NCBI RefSeq assembly: GCF_947242115.1
Contig: NC_074714.1
Coordinates: 35,660,323-35,724,322, forward strand
DNA: 64,000 bases
Origin: Biomphalaria glabrata
Lineage: Eukaryota; Mollusca; Gastropoda; Planorbidae
Direction: 5' to 3'
The position numbers and the translations under genes are program-made. The notes beneath the pieces are model-generated. The model did no database searches and was not told the DNA's origin. It worked only from the letters and a program-made list of their open reading frames with translations. This document shows positions 47,301 through 60,396 of this stretch, in pieces. Position 1 is the first letter of the stretch. Each line of letters starts with the position of its first letter.

Positions 47301-49817
47301 TTTTGGCTTTGGATATAGTAATCTTTTTTTTTCTGAAGGAATGTCCAAAGCATATGAAATAAAGTATATCCTGTATGATTTAGGCAATAATACTGTAATA
47401 TTCTTCATTCTGAAAAGAACATTTTTAAGTTATATGACAAAAGAAATGGTGCTATGCTAGTGTTGTGGATATCATTTATTTTATTTACTTAAGCAAGGTG
47501 CATATGTGATATTAATAACTAGTCGACCGTAGCATGCGCCGCTATTTTGTAGGGCCGGCCTTTGGCGCGATAATTAAAAACGGGATTATGCCTTAGCCGT
47601 AATTGTGTAATCTGGTGAAAGAAACTTTTTGCCCCTCAAACTAATGAAGAGTTACTTGAGGTCAACAATTCTCAAAAATAGATTGAAACATTTGGTAATT
47701 CTTGCTATTTAGCATGATCTATGTAGAAACAGAATTATTATGATATACTGTATGACTTTACTACATGCAAGGCTCGTAAAGTAATTCTGTATGTAGTAAA
47801 GATTGAATAAAATGCATAGACAAATTTATTTTCTAATTCAAACTCTTAAATTTCATTTATTATCCGCTTCCCTACCCAAACTTGGACCCGCAAAATCCAT
47901 TTCGCATAGGGCCCCACAATTGTTAAGTACCGTTCTGCTATTTAGTGACCTGTAAATATACATAGTGGATTACTTGTTCTCTTTCCATGACTTCTTGGTC
48001 ACAATGGTTAAGTCCGGCACTGATATTTTGTGTTTGTAAAATGTTTCGAATGTTCCTTCAGAGTTGAAGATATTTTACTTCCTAGTCCAAACCTCTTGCA
48101 GGATGAAGGGGGATGGGAGCAGGCAGGGTTTGACAGTCTAGCACGCAAACCTTACGACCAGGCAGCCATCCATAAGTGTGACTACCACTTGTTCTCCCCC
48201 CTCTTGTTTTTTTGTGGGGTGACTATCCGCAGAAATAAGAAAGTGATCTTTCCTTTACTTCTAGCTCGTCCAAACTGTTGAGCAAAGAAGAGAATTATAT
48301 ATATATATATAGATTATTAATTAATTAATAAAGCCAGTGGATATAAATTTGAAAATGAAATGTTTAAACCTGTTGGACATGCAGGTTGCAGCAGCTCCTT
48401 GGTGGCTTCCTGTTGAGGGGGCTGATTGGCAACACCCAGAAGGACCTGATTCTAATATAACAAACAGGTTAGTATGTAACAACACATTTTTTAAATTTAT
48501 TATGCACTTGCTAACTTTGTTAACTTAGAAAAGATGTACTTTTCCTTACCTCAATGATTATCTATTTGAAAGTCTATCAGACTGCATTCAACAAACCTTT
48601 TAAAAAAATTTCCCATGAAAAGATAATGGATCAAAATATCATCAGGAAGTATTTAATCTACATTTAATTTCAAAAACAGAAAAAGTAGTAATGAAGCTGA
48701 AGCAAAAACACTTGGCAAGAAACCTTCTAAAGCAGTGTTTCCCAAATGTTTTCCTTAATGGAAAACTTGGTACATTCTGAGTATTTAGCAGAACACTTAA
48801 CTTATTTTTAGAGAGATTAATGCCAGTTGATAAGAGGATTATCTAGATCTAGGAGTTACTATTTGACAATACGATCTAAGTATTTTATTATATTCAATGA
48901 AGAAACTTCTCTTCGTCTAAAACAATTACTTTAATTCAGAACTTGAAAAAGCTATTCACAAATAATTACAATGGTTAAATGTACTTGAATAAAATAGCTG
49001 ATCTACACAATAATATAATTGAGTTCTAATACAATACTCTAGTACAAGTTTTCACTAACACGTTCCATACAAGACTTGCGCAATCTAGACCCTTCCCCGG
49101 GCTCTAGAGCGTAATCACGTGATCAACAACTCTTCACTGCAAGGCCAACCAATAAATGCAGCTCAATGTACAACAAATAACCAATCACATCCATTTCAAC
49201 ACATTACGTCTGCCGCGTGATGGATAATCCAGAGGTAGCTAAAACTCTGCTGACAGGCTAAATATAGACTATGTCTAAATATAGATACAGTGTACGTCAC
49301 AATTATAATTATATTTTTGAACATATTAAATCAACACTAAACTCATTTTTCTTAATAGTTATTAAAAATGGTAACAAACTTTTATTGCAGTAATTATTAA
49401 TAGTACAATAATATTGCCATGATAGAAACTGTCCTATTTTAAATTATAATTGGTAGCCTAGGCTATATGTAGTACAGTGAATATAAAATAAAATGACAAT
49501 ACATAAATATATCTACCTTATTGCTCATTATAGCTTGGAATGGGTTGCCTTAAAAAGCCAAGAAAACATTCTTTATCTTAGGAAAGTATTTTGTATTATG
49601 AGATTTTATTACATTATTGTTGACATAATATTACCAGTCTGCATATATCATGTACATTTTGTATGAGACTTGTATATCTGTACAGAATGAATCATCCAGT
49701 CACCCATGTTTCCTGGAATGATGCTGTTGCCTTCTGCAAATGGGCAGGCAAAAGATTGCCAACAGAAGCAGAGTTTGAATATGCATGTAAAGGAGGAAAG
49801 TCAGATAGGTTATATCT

Positions 49818-49882
<65 letters not shown>

Positions 49883-52800
49883 TTGAAAATTAACATAGTT
49901 TATATTTGATGATGTTTTTTTCTCTTTTCTTTTTTTATGGCTACTTTATTGTTTAATTTTGTCACCGGGTTATTCTGGATGGTTGTTGGGTAACATTGGG
50001 TTCATATTTTAGTATTACAGGATAAATGTATGTATGTGTAATGTAGGCATAATCAGGATGAATACTTCTACCTTTAGACATCTCTCATAAAATCTATATA
50101 TATAATTCTCTTCTTCCCTCAACAGTTTAAACAAGAAGTAAAGGAAAGATCACTCTCTTATTTCTGCGGATAGTCCTTTTATCAAACACTGCCCGATCCC
50201 ATCCCCCTTTGTCCAGCGGGAGGTTTGGACTAGGAACTAATCTAAGTAGTCTACTAAATAGCAAGGCCGGACTTAACCATTGTGGGGCCCTATGCGAAAC
50301 GGATTTCACAGGGCCAAGTTTAGGTAGGTAAGCAGATAATCAGTGAAATTTAAGAGTTTGTATTAGAAAATAAATTCATCTATGCATTTTATTCATTCTT
50401 TACTACGTACAGAATTACTTTACGAGCCTTGCGTGTAGCAAAGTCATACAGTATATCATAATAATTTGTTTCCTATATAGATCACGCTCAATAGCAAGAA
50501 TTACCAAATGTTAAAATCTATCTTTGAGAATTGTTGACCTCAAGTAATTCTTCATTAGTTTGAGGCGCGAGAAGCTTCTTTCACCAGATTACACAATTAC
50601 GGCTGAGGCATGATGCCGCGCGTAAGATTAGCATTTTCCATATTGAATGACACCCCAAAATGACAATTTTTGTGTATATATTTCCGTATATTTTAAGGAC
50701 TTTTTCGTATATTTTGCGATATCTGGATATTTCCAGGAACTGCTGGTAAATCGACAGGAGGGCGCAGGAAATGTGTTTTAAGTTTAAAAATTGTTTAATT
50801 TAATAATTTATACACCTTGAATTAGCGCAGGTCCTATGAAAGTGCGGATCCTTTGAATTGGGGGCCCACTGCGGTCGCATAGGTTGCAGTGGACTAAGAC
50901 CGGCTATGCAAAATAGCGGCGTATGCTACGCCGCCGGTCGACTAGTGAGGAAATAACTCATGATATAGCAGACACAAATAACACGTTTAATATATATATA
51001 TATATATATTATCTTGCATCATCACATAGAAATGAAATGCACAATATCTAATTATAATCAGTGACAATCCTTTATAGAAATACTTGACAAATATTTTAAT
51101 AATTTAGTAACTGGTACAAGTCTCAAGTAACTCAAAACTCTATAGTGGCTGCTTACAATAACTGGTGGCCTCTACTAACTGCTTGTGTATAATGACTACT
51201 CCTTACTGACTGCTCTTACTGATTGCTATCAAGTAACTGCATAGCTCAAGGTTAAAAGTGTTCACCTTCAGAAACATGAGTTGTGAATTACACTCTTAAT
51301 ATCATAATAGAATATCCTACTGTATGATCCCAACTTTGAGATGGTGACAAATGTTTTCCTAGTAACTTTTTTTTTAAACAGTAATTTCTTTTAGTATTTG
51401 TTAACCAATTTTTTAAAAATATAGTTGTACAATAGCATTATCAATAAGAACAAGACCTTTTGATCTGAAAGTTACGATAGGACTTACTTTATTTTACCAT
51501 CCTATGGCCACAGATACTTTAAGTTTTCTTTTGACTATTAAAATATGTGACTTTTTACCTATTACTTATTTTTATAAAAGTCTCTAACCTTTCTCATGGC
51601 CATAACAAAAGTACATGGCTTAGCTATGAAACAGAACAAAAAAAAATTATGTTTCTGTTTAAAAATATAAACATTAAACATTGGAATTTACTTACATTTT
51701 GATTTTATGTGTCAGACTTTGAAATATAGCACAACAAGTTTTATAATCTAAAAACTGAGGCCAAAGGCAAACATGAAAATTAAAATAAAATTAATTTATT
51801 GCTTTTATATAGCGCTACTTTTATGCATAGGGGGCGCAGTGGCTGAGTGGTTAAGCGTTTGGCTTCCGAACCTGGGATCCTGGGTTCAAATCTCGGTGAA
51901 GAATGTGATTTTGAATTTCTGGATTTTTAGGGCGCCCCTGAGTCCACCCAACTCTAATGGGTACCTGACTTAAGTTGAGGAAAGTAAAGGAGGTTGGTCA
52001 TTATGCTGGCCACCTGACACCCTGTTTGTTAATGTGGCCCACAGAAACAGATGACCTTAACATCATCTGCCCTATAGATTGCAAGGTCTGAAAGGGGAAC
52101 TTTACTTACCGTACTTTTACGCTTATTGCATGCTCAGAGTGCTATGGTGCAATCTCATTTGTGGTCAGTGAGGGGATTGGATATCTATCTGGGAGAAGGT
52201 TTTTCCGTGCCGCCTTTAGGTGCTGAGTAAACACAACTCTGCTTGAGTTGGGTGTTGAACCTCGAGCCCCCTTCATAGGTAGCCAAACCAAGCCAAGTTC
52301 AAGTGTACTTAGCCTCATTTTTAAACTGGTCCATGTATAGACCATTGTTTTCTAAGTAGATAAATAAAGTACTAGTACCTATGAATGCTTCGTTCTTTTT
52401 TCTGATAAAAATATGTAAAGTATATTATTTAGTTTCGTAATGCATATTTAAATTTTATATTCAAGACGACTGTGATAGTATCAGTCACTATAACTGAACA
52501 CATTTTTTTAAGAAGTCACAATTGCAAAGCACTTTAAAAATGTGAAACATAGCATAGATAAATCATTCATGTTAAATTTAGGTTGTTAACATCTTATTTA
52601 ACTGTAATTGTTGTAACGCTACCCTGATTTTCACTACAAGGTTTTATTTTTCACTCTTCTGTATTTCATTTTGTTATTTTATTATAGGTTATTAGATATT
52701 ATAATTTGTATTAAACTGTAAAAAAAGCAAAAACATCAACAATTAAATAACAAACCAAAAGAAAGAAATATGTTAACAAGTATACATATTTATATACATC

Positions 52801-55800
52801 AGATATTTACATAGTTATATACGGTACCTGAATGGTACACAAGATATTTATACTAGGCCATCACTTAGCCTAACAGCCACTGTAAGAATGAAGTGATAAA
52901 TGGTTCGTTAGATCTAGATTGGCTTTCAGTATTGTTGAGGGAACAGATGTATGCCTAAACTAAAAACAAAATGTCAAAGAACTCCATTTTTTTTTTAGAT
53001 GTCAAGAATTTACTGTCTAATTTATTAAATATAAATGTTTCTAAGCATTTAAATAAAAAACGGAAAAATGTTTACTTTGATATTACAACTTTTACGCAGA
53101 ATTTAAATATGTCAATAACTCAAATTTGAAAAACCATCAGAGTTTCCCTTTAAACTTAAAGGGCAGGTTAAATAAATAACTTATGGTGTTCTATAATATT
53201 GACTTTCTTTAAAAAGGTAATAACTGGGTGAGCACCTCCCAATTATTTAAAATTCAATGCCAGGTATGAAATGACATTACCTCATCTATCTATAAACCAA
53301 AACATGTGTCTCATGCAGGTGATAGGTTATCATCATTACAAATAGCCCCAAGCCCAGACCTATGCAATTCTTCAGGAATGTGAAAAATGATTTCAGGCCT
53401 GTCAACTAATTAATAACAATGCTTAATATAAGCTTTGTTTTTTTTTTAAAGTATTTTAAAAAAATATTTTCTTGTTCGAAATTATTTCAGTTATCTTTTA
53501 GAGTACCGGTACTTAATTTATATTATTGTATTATAAATAAAATATAAATAAAAATTGCAAGTTTAAAAAATATACAATAATTTTTTTAAGAGTGTATTAA
53601 AAATGTTGATAACTTTTATTGTAGATAGAAGACAATTTATTTATTTACTCATCCATTTATTTTGAAAGTTTTTTTTCATTGTCAGATTATTTCCATGGGG
53701 AAATAGTTTAAACCCAAAAGGAGAGAACTGGATGAACATTTGGCAAGGAAATTTCCCAACTTTTAACTCTGGAGAGGATGGCTATGTGGGAACTTGTCCT
53801 GTAATGAACTGTACTTATTTGTATTATTTGAGCTTATATTTTTTATGTGAATATTATTTTCTTTACACTGACTAACAGAATAAGATGTAAACTCACATAG
53901 TAAACATGTACAATGAAATTTTATTATTCATTTAGCTAGATCCATCTACCTACATGTATTATGTCTTTTTTTGTATTAAAAAATTAAGGATATTTTTGTA
54001 TGATAATGAAGTATTAAAATATTATCTCAATCTTTATCATTTATATCTCATCATTAAAATGTGCAGTGTTAAAAAATATTTGCAGCATTTTTTTTTAAAG
54101 ATACCTTTGTTTTGCTTGTGACATCAGTTGTTGAACTGTTTACATTCTTGGGCTTTTGATTCTTTTTTTTTTTTTCTCGTCTCTTTTATTGGCTTTCTTT
54201 TTTTTATTAACATCAAAAATAAGCACATTTACATATTCAATTTTAAAAAACTAGGTTGAACTAGAACAATATCACATACCGTAAGTAAGATTCATAATTA
54301 AACTAACATATCATTAATTGAATGAAACATTCAAATAATATCAATAACAATGGTTATTCTACCTGTTGACTCTTTGCAACCTTGTTTTTTTTTTTATCTT
54401 CTTTCTCTTATCAGGCCAATATTTTCTCTCTCCCTTTCCTTTGGACATTTGGTCTTATTAAGTACATTGCTTTTTTTAAAAAAATATTTAATATTTATAC
54501 AAACATAAAAGTGTAGATTTAAATTTTCCTTCTAAATGATTAAATAATAATGATTGTTCAGTTCTTTCTTCTTTAGCTTTTTTTGTTGTTTAATAAAAAG
54601 AAATAATGTTGGTTTTATTTCCAGGTAACAGCATTCCCAGAGCAAAATAAATTTGGTTTGAAAAATATTATAGGGAATGTCTGGGAATGGACAGAAGATT
54701 GGTGGGAGACCAAACACACTACAAAAGAGAAAAAAAATCCAGTAAGTTTTTTTTTTTTTTCAGTAGCTAACATCAAAGAAAAAAACATTTTCTTGAATTA
54801 AAAATGTATGCAAATATTTACATGCATTAGTTTAAGTTTAGCTTGGACTGACTTTTTTTTTCTAAATGTACACAATGAATAACATTTAGGCAGGGTTACA
54901 CAAAGACATTATTGCTTACTTGATTTCCTTCCCCAGAAAGGCCCTGATCATGGAACAGATAAAGTTAAGAAAGGAGGATCCTATATGTGTCATAAGGTGA
55001 GATAATGAGTTTTTATGTCTCATGCTATTATATTTTAAAAGAAAAAAAAATATTTATAAGCATTTTTCAAAAGAAAAAAAAAGAATTTTCTTTAAAAAAA
55101 AATGTTAAGTTACTTTTACTCATTAGACTCCAATGAAATTTATTTTTTTTTTTAACCACTTTTTCCTTGCCTTTCCTTGGACTAACTTAACACATTTTCA
55201 CTTGCAATGATGCACTGGAAGTCTCCATATTTGGATTTTTCTGAATCAATTCATTATACGTTTTTTAAGTATTAATAACTTTTTTTTTTTTTATAAAACA
55301 AGGAATGGCACTTGTTATTAACACCCATAAATAAATATGTATATGTTAAGGTACATATTTATTTATGTGTTTGACTGAATTGTGAAAGGTAATGTCTATT
55401 CTTTTGGAGAATGCAAAGCAAAGGTTATAAAGGGCTTGATGTAGATCTAAAACCAAACAATGATCAAAGTGTATATATCAAATGGCTGCCTGGTCTTGTG
55501 ATCTGTGCTTTTGATTATCCTCCCCTGCCATCCTGTTTCTGCTAGGATCTAATAATCTTCAATTCTGAAGTGTAGGGGCTTATGTTCAACATATATTTCT
55601 AACTGACCCTTAAGGACAGATTCTAGATATAGAATAGACAAACCAATCAAATGACATGTTTTATCATGTTTAGTTTTGACCTAGATGTAAATCAAAATGC
55701 TACTTAGAAATCATATTTATAGACTTTAAAAAAGTGAACAATTGAATGTGAATTATAATAAAAATTTAGTTAATTTAATTTATTATTTAATTTAGATAAT

Positions 55801-56983
55801 GAAAAAAAATAACCTAAAATATTTTTTTTTAAATTGATATTTTAATGAAGCCATTAGGCCTAGAGAGGGACAGAACTTGATGCCCTAATTTAGTATAAGT
55901 ATTTTAAAACAGGCTGTATAGGTGTTTATTTGAGAGATATGGTTGTAAGTGCAGAGTTCTTTCTCTAAGATAAGCTTAAGGATTTTTTATATTTTGCTTG
56001 TTCTCCTGTACATTTCAGTATTACAATCAGGTGAGTGTAAAGAACTTCTTGGGTTTTAGTTCTATATTCTATATAGCTCGTGTAGGGGTATAATTCAATC
56101 AGTGGGGTGTAAGCTAAGTGAATGAATAAGATGTTACCTATAGTTATCATTTTATAGTAATCTAGTACGAACAATGTAGATACTACAAAGAAACACTGAG
56201 TAATAATATGTCATAGAATTTATTTACAAAACTATCAAATGCAATATAAATTATTCTCAATAATTAGTGTTAATATGTTTAAAATGCAACAAAACATAGA
56301 GCTAGGTAACATACATTTATATCAAAGTAATTAGAGAATGAAAGCTGAGACATTACCCCAATACAATACATGAGAATACATCCCCCTCAAAAAACAGTTC
56401 TGACCAAGACCAGCTGGTCGTGCAGTTTGCGCGCTGGACTGTCGTTCGGATTTATCGATGGTCGAGGGTTCAAATCCTGCCCGCTCCCATCCCCCGTCGT
56501 CCTGCGGGAGGTTTGGACTAGGAAGTAAACTATCTTCAACTCTGAAGGAACATCCGAAACATGTAAAACATTTTACAAACAAACAAACATCAGCACAGGA
56601 AACCTTATTAACCCCCTTGAAAACCCTGTGCTAAAACAGTTCACATCTCACAACAAATAACATAAACAGACACACACACAATCTCACATTTTACACTCCC
56701 CTACTCTTGACAGTGAGTTAATAGTAGGCAACAATATCTAATAAATACTTTTATTTCTAATTATTTTTTTTCAAACGCACCCTAGTTAATTGATTTAATT
56801 ATTAAGTATATTAATTTATTTTAAGTCAATAATGTACTATAATTCTTTTCTTGACAGTCCTATTGTTATCGTTACCGCTGTGTAGCCAGAAGTCAGAATA
56901 CACCTGACAGCTCTGCAGCAAACTTAGGATTTCGTTGTGCCAAGGACTTGCAGCAAGATTATTTACAAAAAGAGGAATTGTAA
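44330..56983 (+). CDS. SUMF1: SUMF1 formylglycine-generating enzyme (8 exons)
   Basis: ER-lumen oxidase that converts the active-site cysteine of sulfatases to formylglycine. Exons 44330-44812, 46613-46687, 48385-48467, 49686-49808, 53686-53800, 54625-54741, 54937-54996 and 56858-56983 join in phase to 393 aa (human 374). The ATG at 44330 is preferred over an in-frame GTG at 44312 because it starts a good signal peptide (hydrophobic residues 10-19). A CGC motif at 51-53 matches the N-terminal cysteine pair that governs ER retention in the human enzyme. The FGE fold follows: [60 protein letters not shown] and GGSYMCHK. The catalytic cysteines are both present in SYCYRYRC (Cys355 and Cys360, human 336 and 341). 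Inverted Helitron copies flank exons 3-4. Confidence 0.96.
47519..48313 (-). mobile_element. Helitron copy 1 (non-autonomous), SUMF1 intron 2
   Basis: Read on the minus strand it begins TCTATATATATA after an A (48313) and ends CTAG before a T (47519), the Helitron rules. Its interior matches the copy at 50.1-50.9 kb in inverted orientation. It carries a SINE-like segment at about 48035-48180. The GC-rich 3' hairpin is shortened compared with copy 2. It ends 71 bp before SUMF1 exon 3. Confidence 0.8.
49820..49878. repeat. (TA)n microsatellite 12 bp past the SUMF1 exon 4 donor
   Basis: A nearly pure alternating TA tract of about 56 bp begins just after the donor at 49809. Such tracts are hypervariable in length. 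Confidence 0.95.
50093..50945 (+). mobile_element. Helitron copy 2 (non-autonomous), SUMF1 intron 4
   Basis: Starts TCTATATATATAATTCTC after A at 50092 and ends GGTCGACTAG before T at 50946. A perfect 8-bp-stem hairpin GCGGCGTA-TGC-TACGCCGC at 50916-50934 lies 11 bp inside the 3' end. These are the classic Helitron features (5' TC, 3' hairpin, CTRR end, A/T insertion). No Rep/helicase coding sequence. It includes a partial SINE-like piece near 50185-50250. Confidence 0.88.
51831..52110 (+). mobile_element. tRNA-derived SINE, family 1, full copy
   Basis: The head GGGCGCAGTGGCTGAGTGG is an A-box region, and GGGTTCAAATCTC is a B box, so it is tRNA-derived (Ser/Leu-like). The body carries ACAGATGACCTTAACATCAT and ends AAAGGGGAACTTTACTTACC. 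The best-preserved of four copies in the window. Confidence 0.9.
52110..52345 (-). mobile_element. SINE-like repeat, family 3
   Basis: Shares TTTAGGTGCTGAGTAAACA and a reversed B-box-like TTGAACCTCGAGCCCCC with a diverged copy at 3.97-4.13 kb. It abuts the family-1 SINE end at 52110. Confidence 0.55.
55485..55595 (+). mobile_element. tRNA-derived SINE, family 2, decayed copy
   Basis: ATGGCTGCCTGGTCTTGTG head, then CTCCCCTGCCATCCTG and CTTCAATTCTGAAG remain in order. Much diverged. Confidence 0.6.
56408..56585 (+). mobile_element. tRNA-derived SINE, family 2, in SUMF1 intron 7
   Basis: Nearly identical to the copy at 7.0 kb: CTGGACTGTCGTTCGGATTT, GGTTCAAATCC, TCCTGCGGGAGGTTTGG, and an ACAAACAAAC tail. 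The high similarity implies recent activity. Confidence 0.88.
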
Positions 56984-57959
56984 CAGCTAAGAATAATTAT
57001 TGTTGCTGAAAGTGTTATATTAATTTAATTCTATTACAATTTTTAAAAAATCAACCTATATAGGTTGTAGAATATGGAGATAATAATGTTTTTACATTTT
57101 GTTATTATATCATCATCATAGTGTTGTGGTAGTTCACATAATCAAATCCCTCCACTTTTATATGTAATTTCAAATGAATTATTTTTAATCTTTTTGTTAT
57201 AATTTTATTCTTATCTAAAAAAACAACAACTGCATCTTAAACAAACAGAACAAAGTTGACTTTTATCAAAAAAATATAACCTCTAGTAAGAAAACTTAGT
57301 TAAAAAATGGATTTGATCCATCCTCTAGCATTTTTTAATTGCTTATTCTTTCCCAATAGCTAGTCAGAATATTATTTAACTTTATTACAATAATTATAAT
57401 GCTGCTATCAAATTGATTGAAATATTTTCTTTAAAATGGTAGCTCATTGCATTAAGGATTAATATTTATGATTTGAATAAAATTAAACTTTGGGATGACT
57501 TATTAACATATCTTTTTTTTTCTGTTCAAATCTTTAAATTGTAATGATCTATGGTGCATTATATTAGGTTTTCTCAAAAACCTTTAATAAATACAACAAT
57601 GATTTGACAATTTGCTTCAACATAAAATAAACTTAGTCCTGTCTCTTTATCACTGAATTCATCTAACTTTTATCAGCTGTTCGCCCTCTTTTATACACTT
57701 ATCTGCATCTATAAAACTTAAGGTTACATCAGAATTTCTCATCCAATACAAATACACGCACTCCATAGCATGGAGAAAAATAGGACCCATAAGACTGTTG
57801 ATGAAAGTTAGTAGTTCCTAGTGTGTCATATCGATATATGAAATGTTCCTATGGCATTTTGTTAACCCAAAAGTCACTATATTAACAATTACTGTTATAA
57901 TAAATCACTAGTGACTTATTCATTTATGAACAAAAAAAAGTAAACAAGCAAAATTATTT

Positions 57960-58420
57960 TTTTAAATATTTTTTTTTAAAAACAAAAAACAAAGCTTATT
58001 TATGGGGAAGAACAAAATAATCAGTTACCAATAATTGATTGACTAATGGGTTAATTGCTTAATATTTTGTTAGGTACAATAAATAATTGTTTAAAGTTTT
58101 AACTTAATCCAAGAATGGTTATGGGAGAAATAACATGTACAATTATTTAAGGGGACAAACCCAGCATATTTAACCATATTTGTGAATACTGAAGCATTAA
58201 TTTCTCTTGTTGGTACCAAACAAAATATAACCAGTATTTAATTGACTAATTGATTAATTTTTTTAATTGATTCATTTATTGTCTATGCCAATGAATAATT
58301 GTACAAAGTTTCAACTTGATTTGAGAACTGGTGTGGGAAAAGAATGTGTTCAAACTTGAGCAGACAGACAGTGAGTTGATGTACGCTTTGTAAGAAGAAA
58401 GTGCTGTTGTAATTAAAATT
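57960..58420. repeat. Diverged direct repeat between SUMF1 and SETMAR
   Basis: Two units share ATTGACTAAT, AATAATTGTACAAAGTTTCAACTTGAT (first unit AATAATTGTTTAAAGTTTTA) and GAGAAC/AGAATGGTTATGGGAG words, about 240 bp apart. No coding potential. It lies between convergent gene ends. Confidence 0.55.
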
Positions 58421-58993
58421 TAACCTTAGGTTTGTGGTGCTAAAAATTTCAAAATCTTCCTTATTTACCTGCATTGCATGCCAAACACCCATAGAGGCTT
58501 CCTAAGAATGGTAGTAAAGAAAGTTTCTTCCAGATACCCCTACCATACTTGTAGATAAAAGAGAGTGGACCAGATGAAAATGAGCATATATATACTTTTT
58601 TATTATTATTATAACACTTAAAATGTTTCTCTTGTGTAATTTTATAGTCTTTCAAAGTATTGTAATAATTAAAACAATATTTTTATGTAAGCAATATATG
58701 ATTTTATACCTCCATTTTTAAATTACAAGTATTAATGTAAATGTTCATTTTATTTATATGTATGCCACATTGTGTCTTCATACCTATGCTTAGTGGCTAA
58801 TTCCATTTATACAATCTTCAAAGATTTTAAAATAGGTTTTTAATGATTAATGACAATAAATAAAACCTTTTTTTTCAAAAACATAATAGATTTTTTTTTT
58901 CATTTGTGACTGTGTAATAAAAAAATAGGTTATTTAAAAACCTAGACATTAAATTAAATTTATAATTATCGCTAACAATTAAGGAAAAAAAAA

Positions 58994-60396
58994 TTAGATC
59001 AGATCTTTATCATATGGCATAAAGCCTTTACATAAGTTACTACCACAGTAACAAGGTTTACGTTTCACTTGTCTAATGTCAACTTTTGAATCAGTAATTT
59101 CAAACAAATGAGGCAATACTTTAGTGCTTTCTATACAAGACTTAGAAGGTAAAGAGACTCTAGAAGCTCCACTGTAGTTGAAAGTTAGCTCCTCCCCTGC
59201 AATAATGTCTTTACTAGCAAACAAGGCAAGTCTGGGGACAGAATGATTGTTTCTGACAGGTACCATAACAAGATTAGGATCACAAGAGTGGTTGATAAAT
59301 CTGCCAATATTGCCCACTTTCTGAGGGTCAACATATGTAAGCAACACTTGTTCTTTCCAATATTCTCTTACAACTATCAAGTAATTGTCTTTATTTGAGC
59401 TCTCAGTTGCAGCCATTCTGTGTTTAGCTTCCTCTCCATTAATTACTTCTCCTGCATACTCACACACAAAGTGTAGAACTGCAATGTTTTCTAATGTCCG
59501 CAAGCCATAGCCTTTACTTTCAGTTTTAAAAACTTCCAGCTTTTTCTTTATTCCTTTTTGGACAATTCTGTTGTTGCATAGTTGGCGGCAGCATGTACAC
59601 ATCATTCCACATTCTAATACTGGCTGGGATGATTCCTTAAGAACACTGGATTTTATTGTCTGATCTTCTGTGTATGCAGCTCCAAAATACTGAAGACAAA
59701 CACATGAATCTAAACTGCAACTCTCCTCACAAGTACATCCTTCATACTGCTCTAAAAAGGCATCTATTATATCATCTGATCCTGGGATATTTGTTTTAGA
59801 ATACTAAGAATAGGAAAAAGAAAACAAAATTTAATTTGTTAAAAAAAGTAAAAAAAAATTTGTAAAACTACTTTATTCAATTAAGCAAAATTTACTCTTA
59901 GAAGCCTTTGTTTAGAAGCTGTAATTATCTTTTGTGTTTAAAAATAACATGATTAATTAGTTTAGCCTTTTTTGATAGCTGTGCTTGATATAAGTAAAGT
60001 TCCCCTTTCAGACAGGTCTATAGGGCAGATGATGTAAAGATCATCTGTTTCTGTGGCCTACGGTTAACAAGGGTTTCATATGGCGAGCACAACAACCAAC
60101 CGCCTTTACTTTTCCCTAACTAATATCAGGTATTCATTAGAACTGGTTGGACTCAGATCCAAAAATTAAAAATCCCAGTCTTCACCAGGATTTGAACCTG
60201 AGACCCCTGGTTCAGAAGCCAAGCGCTTTACCACTCAGCCACTGCACCCTAATTGTTATACATTTTCTTTCAAAATTATCACATTTTTATGGAACAAAAA
60301 TAAAGTTACCTTAAAACTTTTGTCACAATTAATTGAACCAGTGATTAGCGTATCTTCACAGCTGAGAACAATTTCTGCTATATTCTTTTCATCCAT
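58994..60396 (-). CDS. SETMAR: SETMAR-type SET-domain histone methyltransferase (2 exons)
   Basis: Exons 60396-60310 and 59803-58994, phase 0, 298 aa. Order: short N-terminus; cysteine-rich pre-SET (GCTCEESC, CVCLQYFG, ECGMMCTCC) about 52-105; SET with GYGLRTL, FVCEYAGEVI, GNIGRFINHSCDPN and GEELTFNYSG; post-SET zinc motif PCYCGSNLCKGFMP near the C-terminus. Length and order match the methyltransferase half of human SETMAR. The mariner transposase fused to it in anthropoid primates is absent, and the frame stops right after post-SET. The family methylates histone H3 (Lys36 reported for SETMAR; Lys4 also claimed). The only intron contains a tRNA-derived SINE. Convergent with SUMF1. Confidence 0.93.
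59990..60250 (-). mobile_element. tRNA-derived SINE, family 1, in SETMAR intron
   Basis: AGTAAAGTTCCCCTTTCAGA at one end and GCTTTACCACTCAGCCACTG at the other; a near full-length copy in the single SETMAR intron. Confidence 0.88.
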
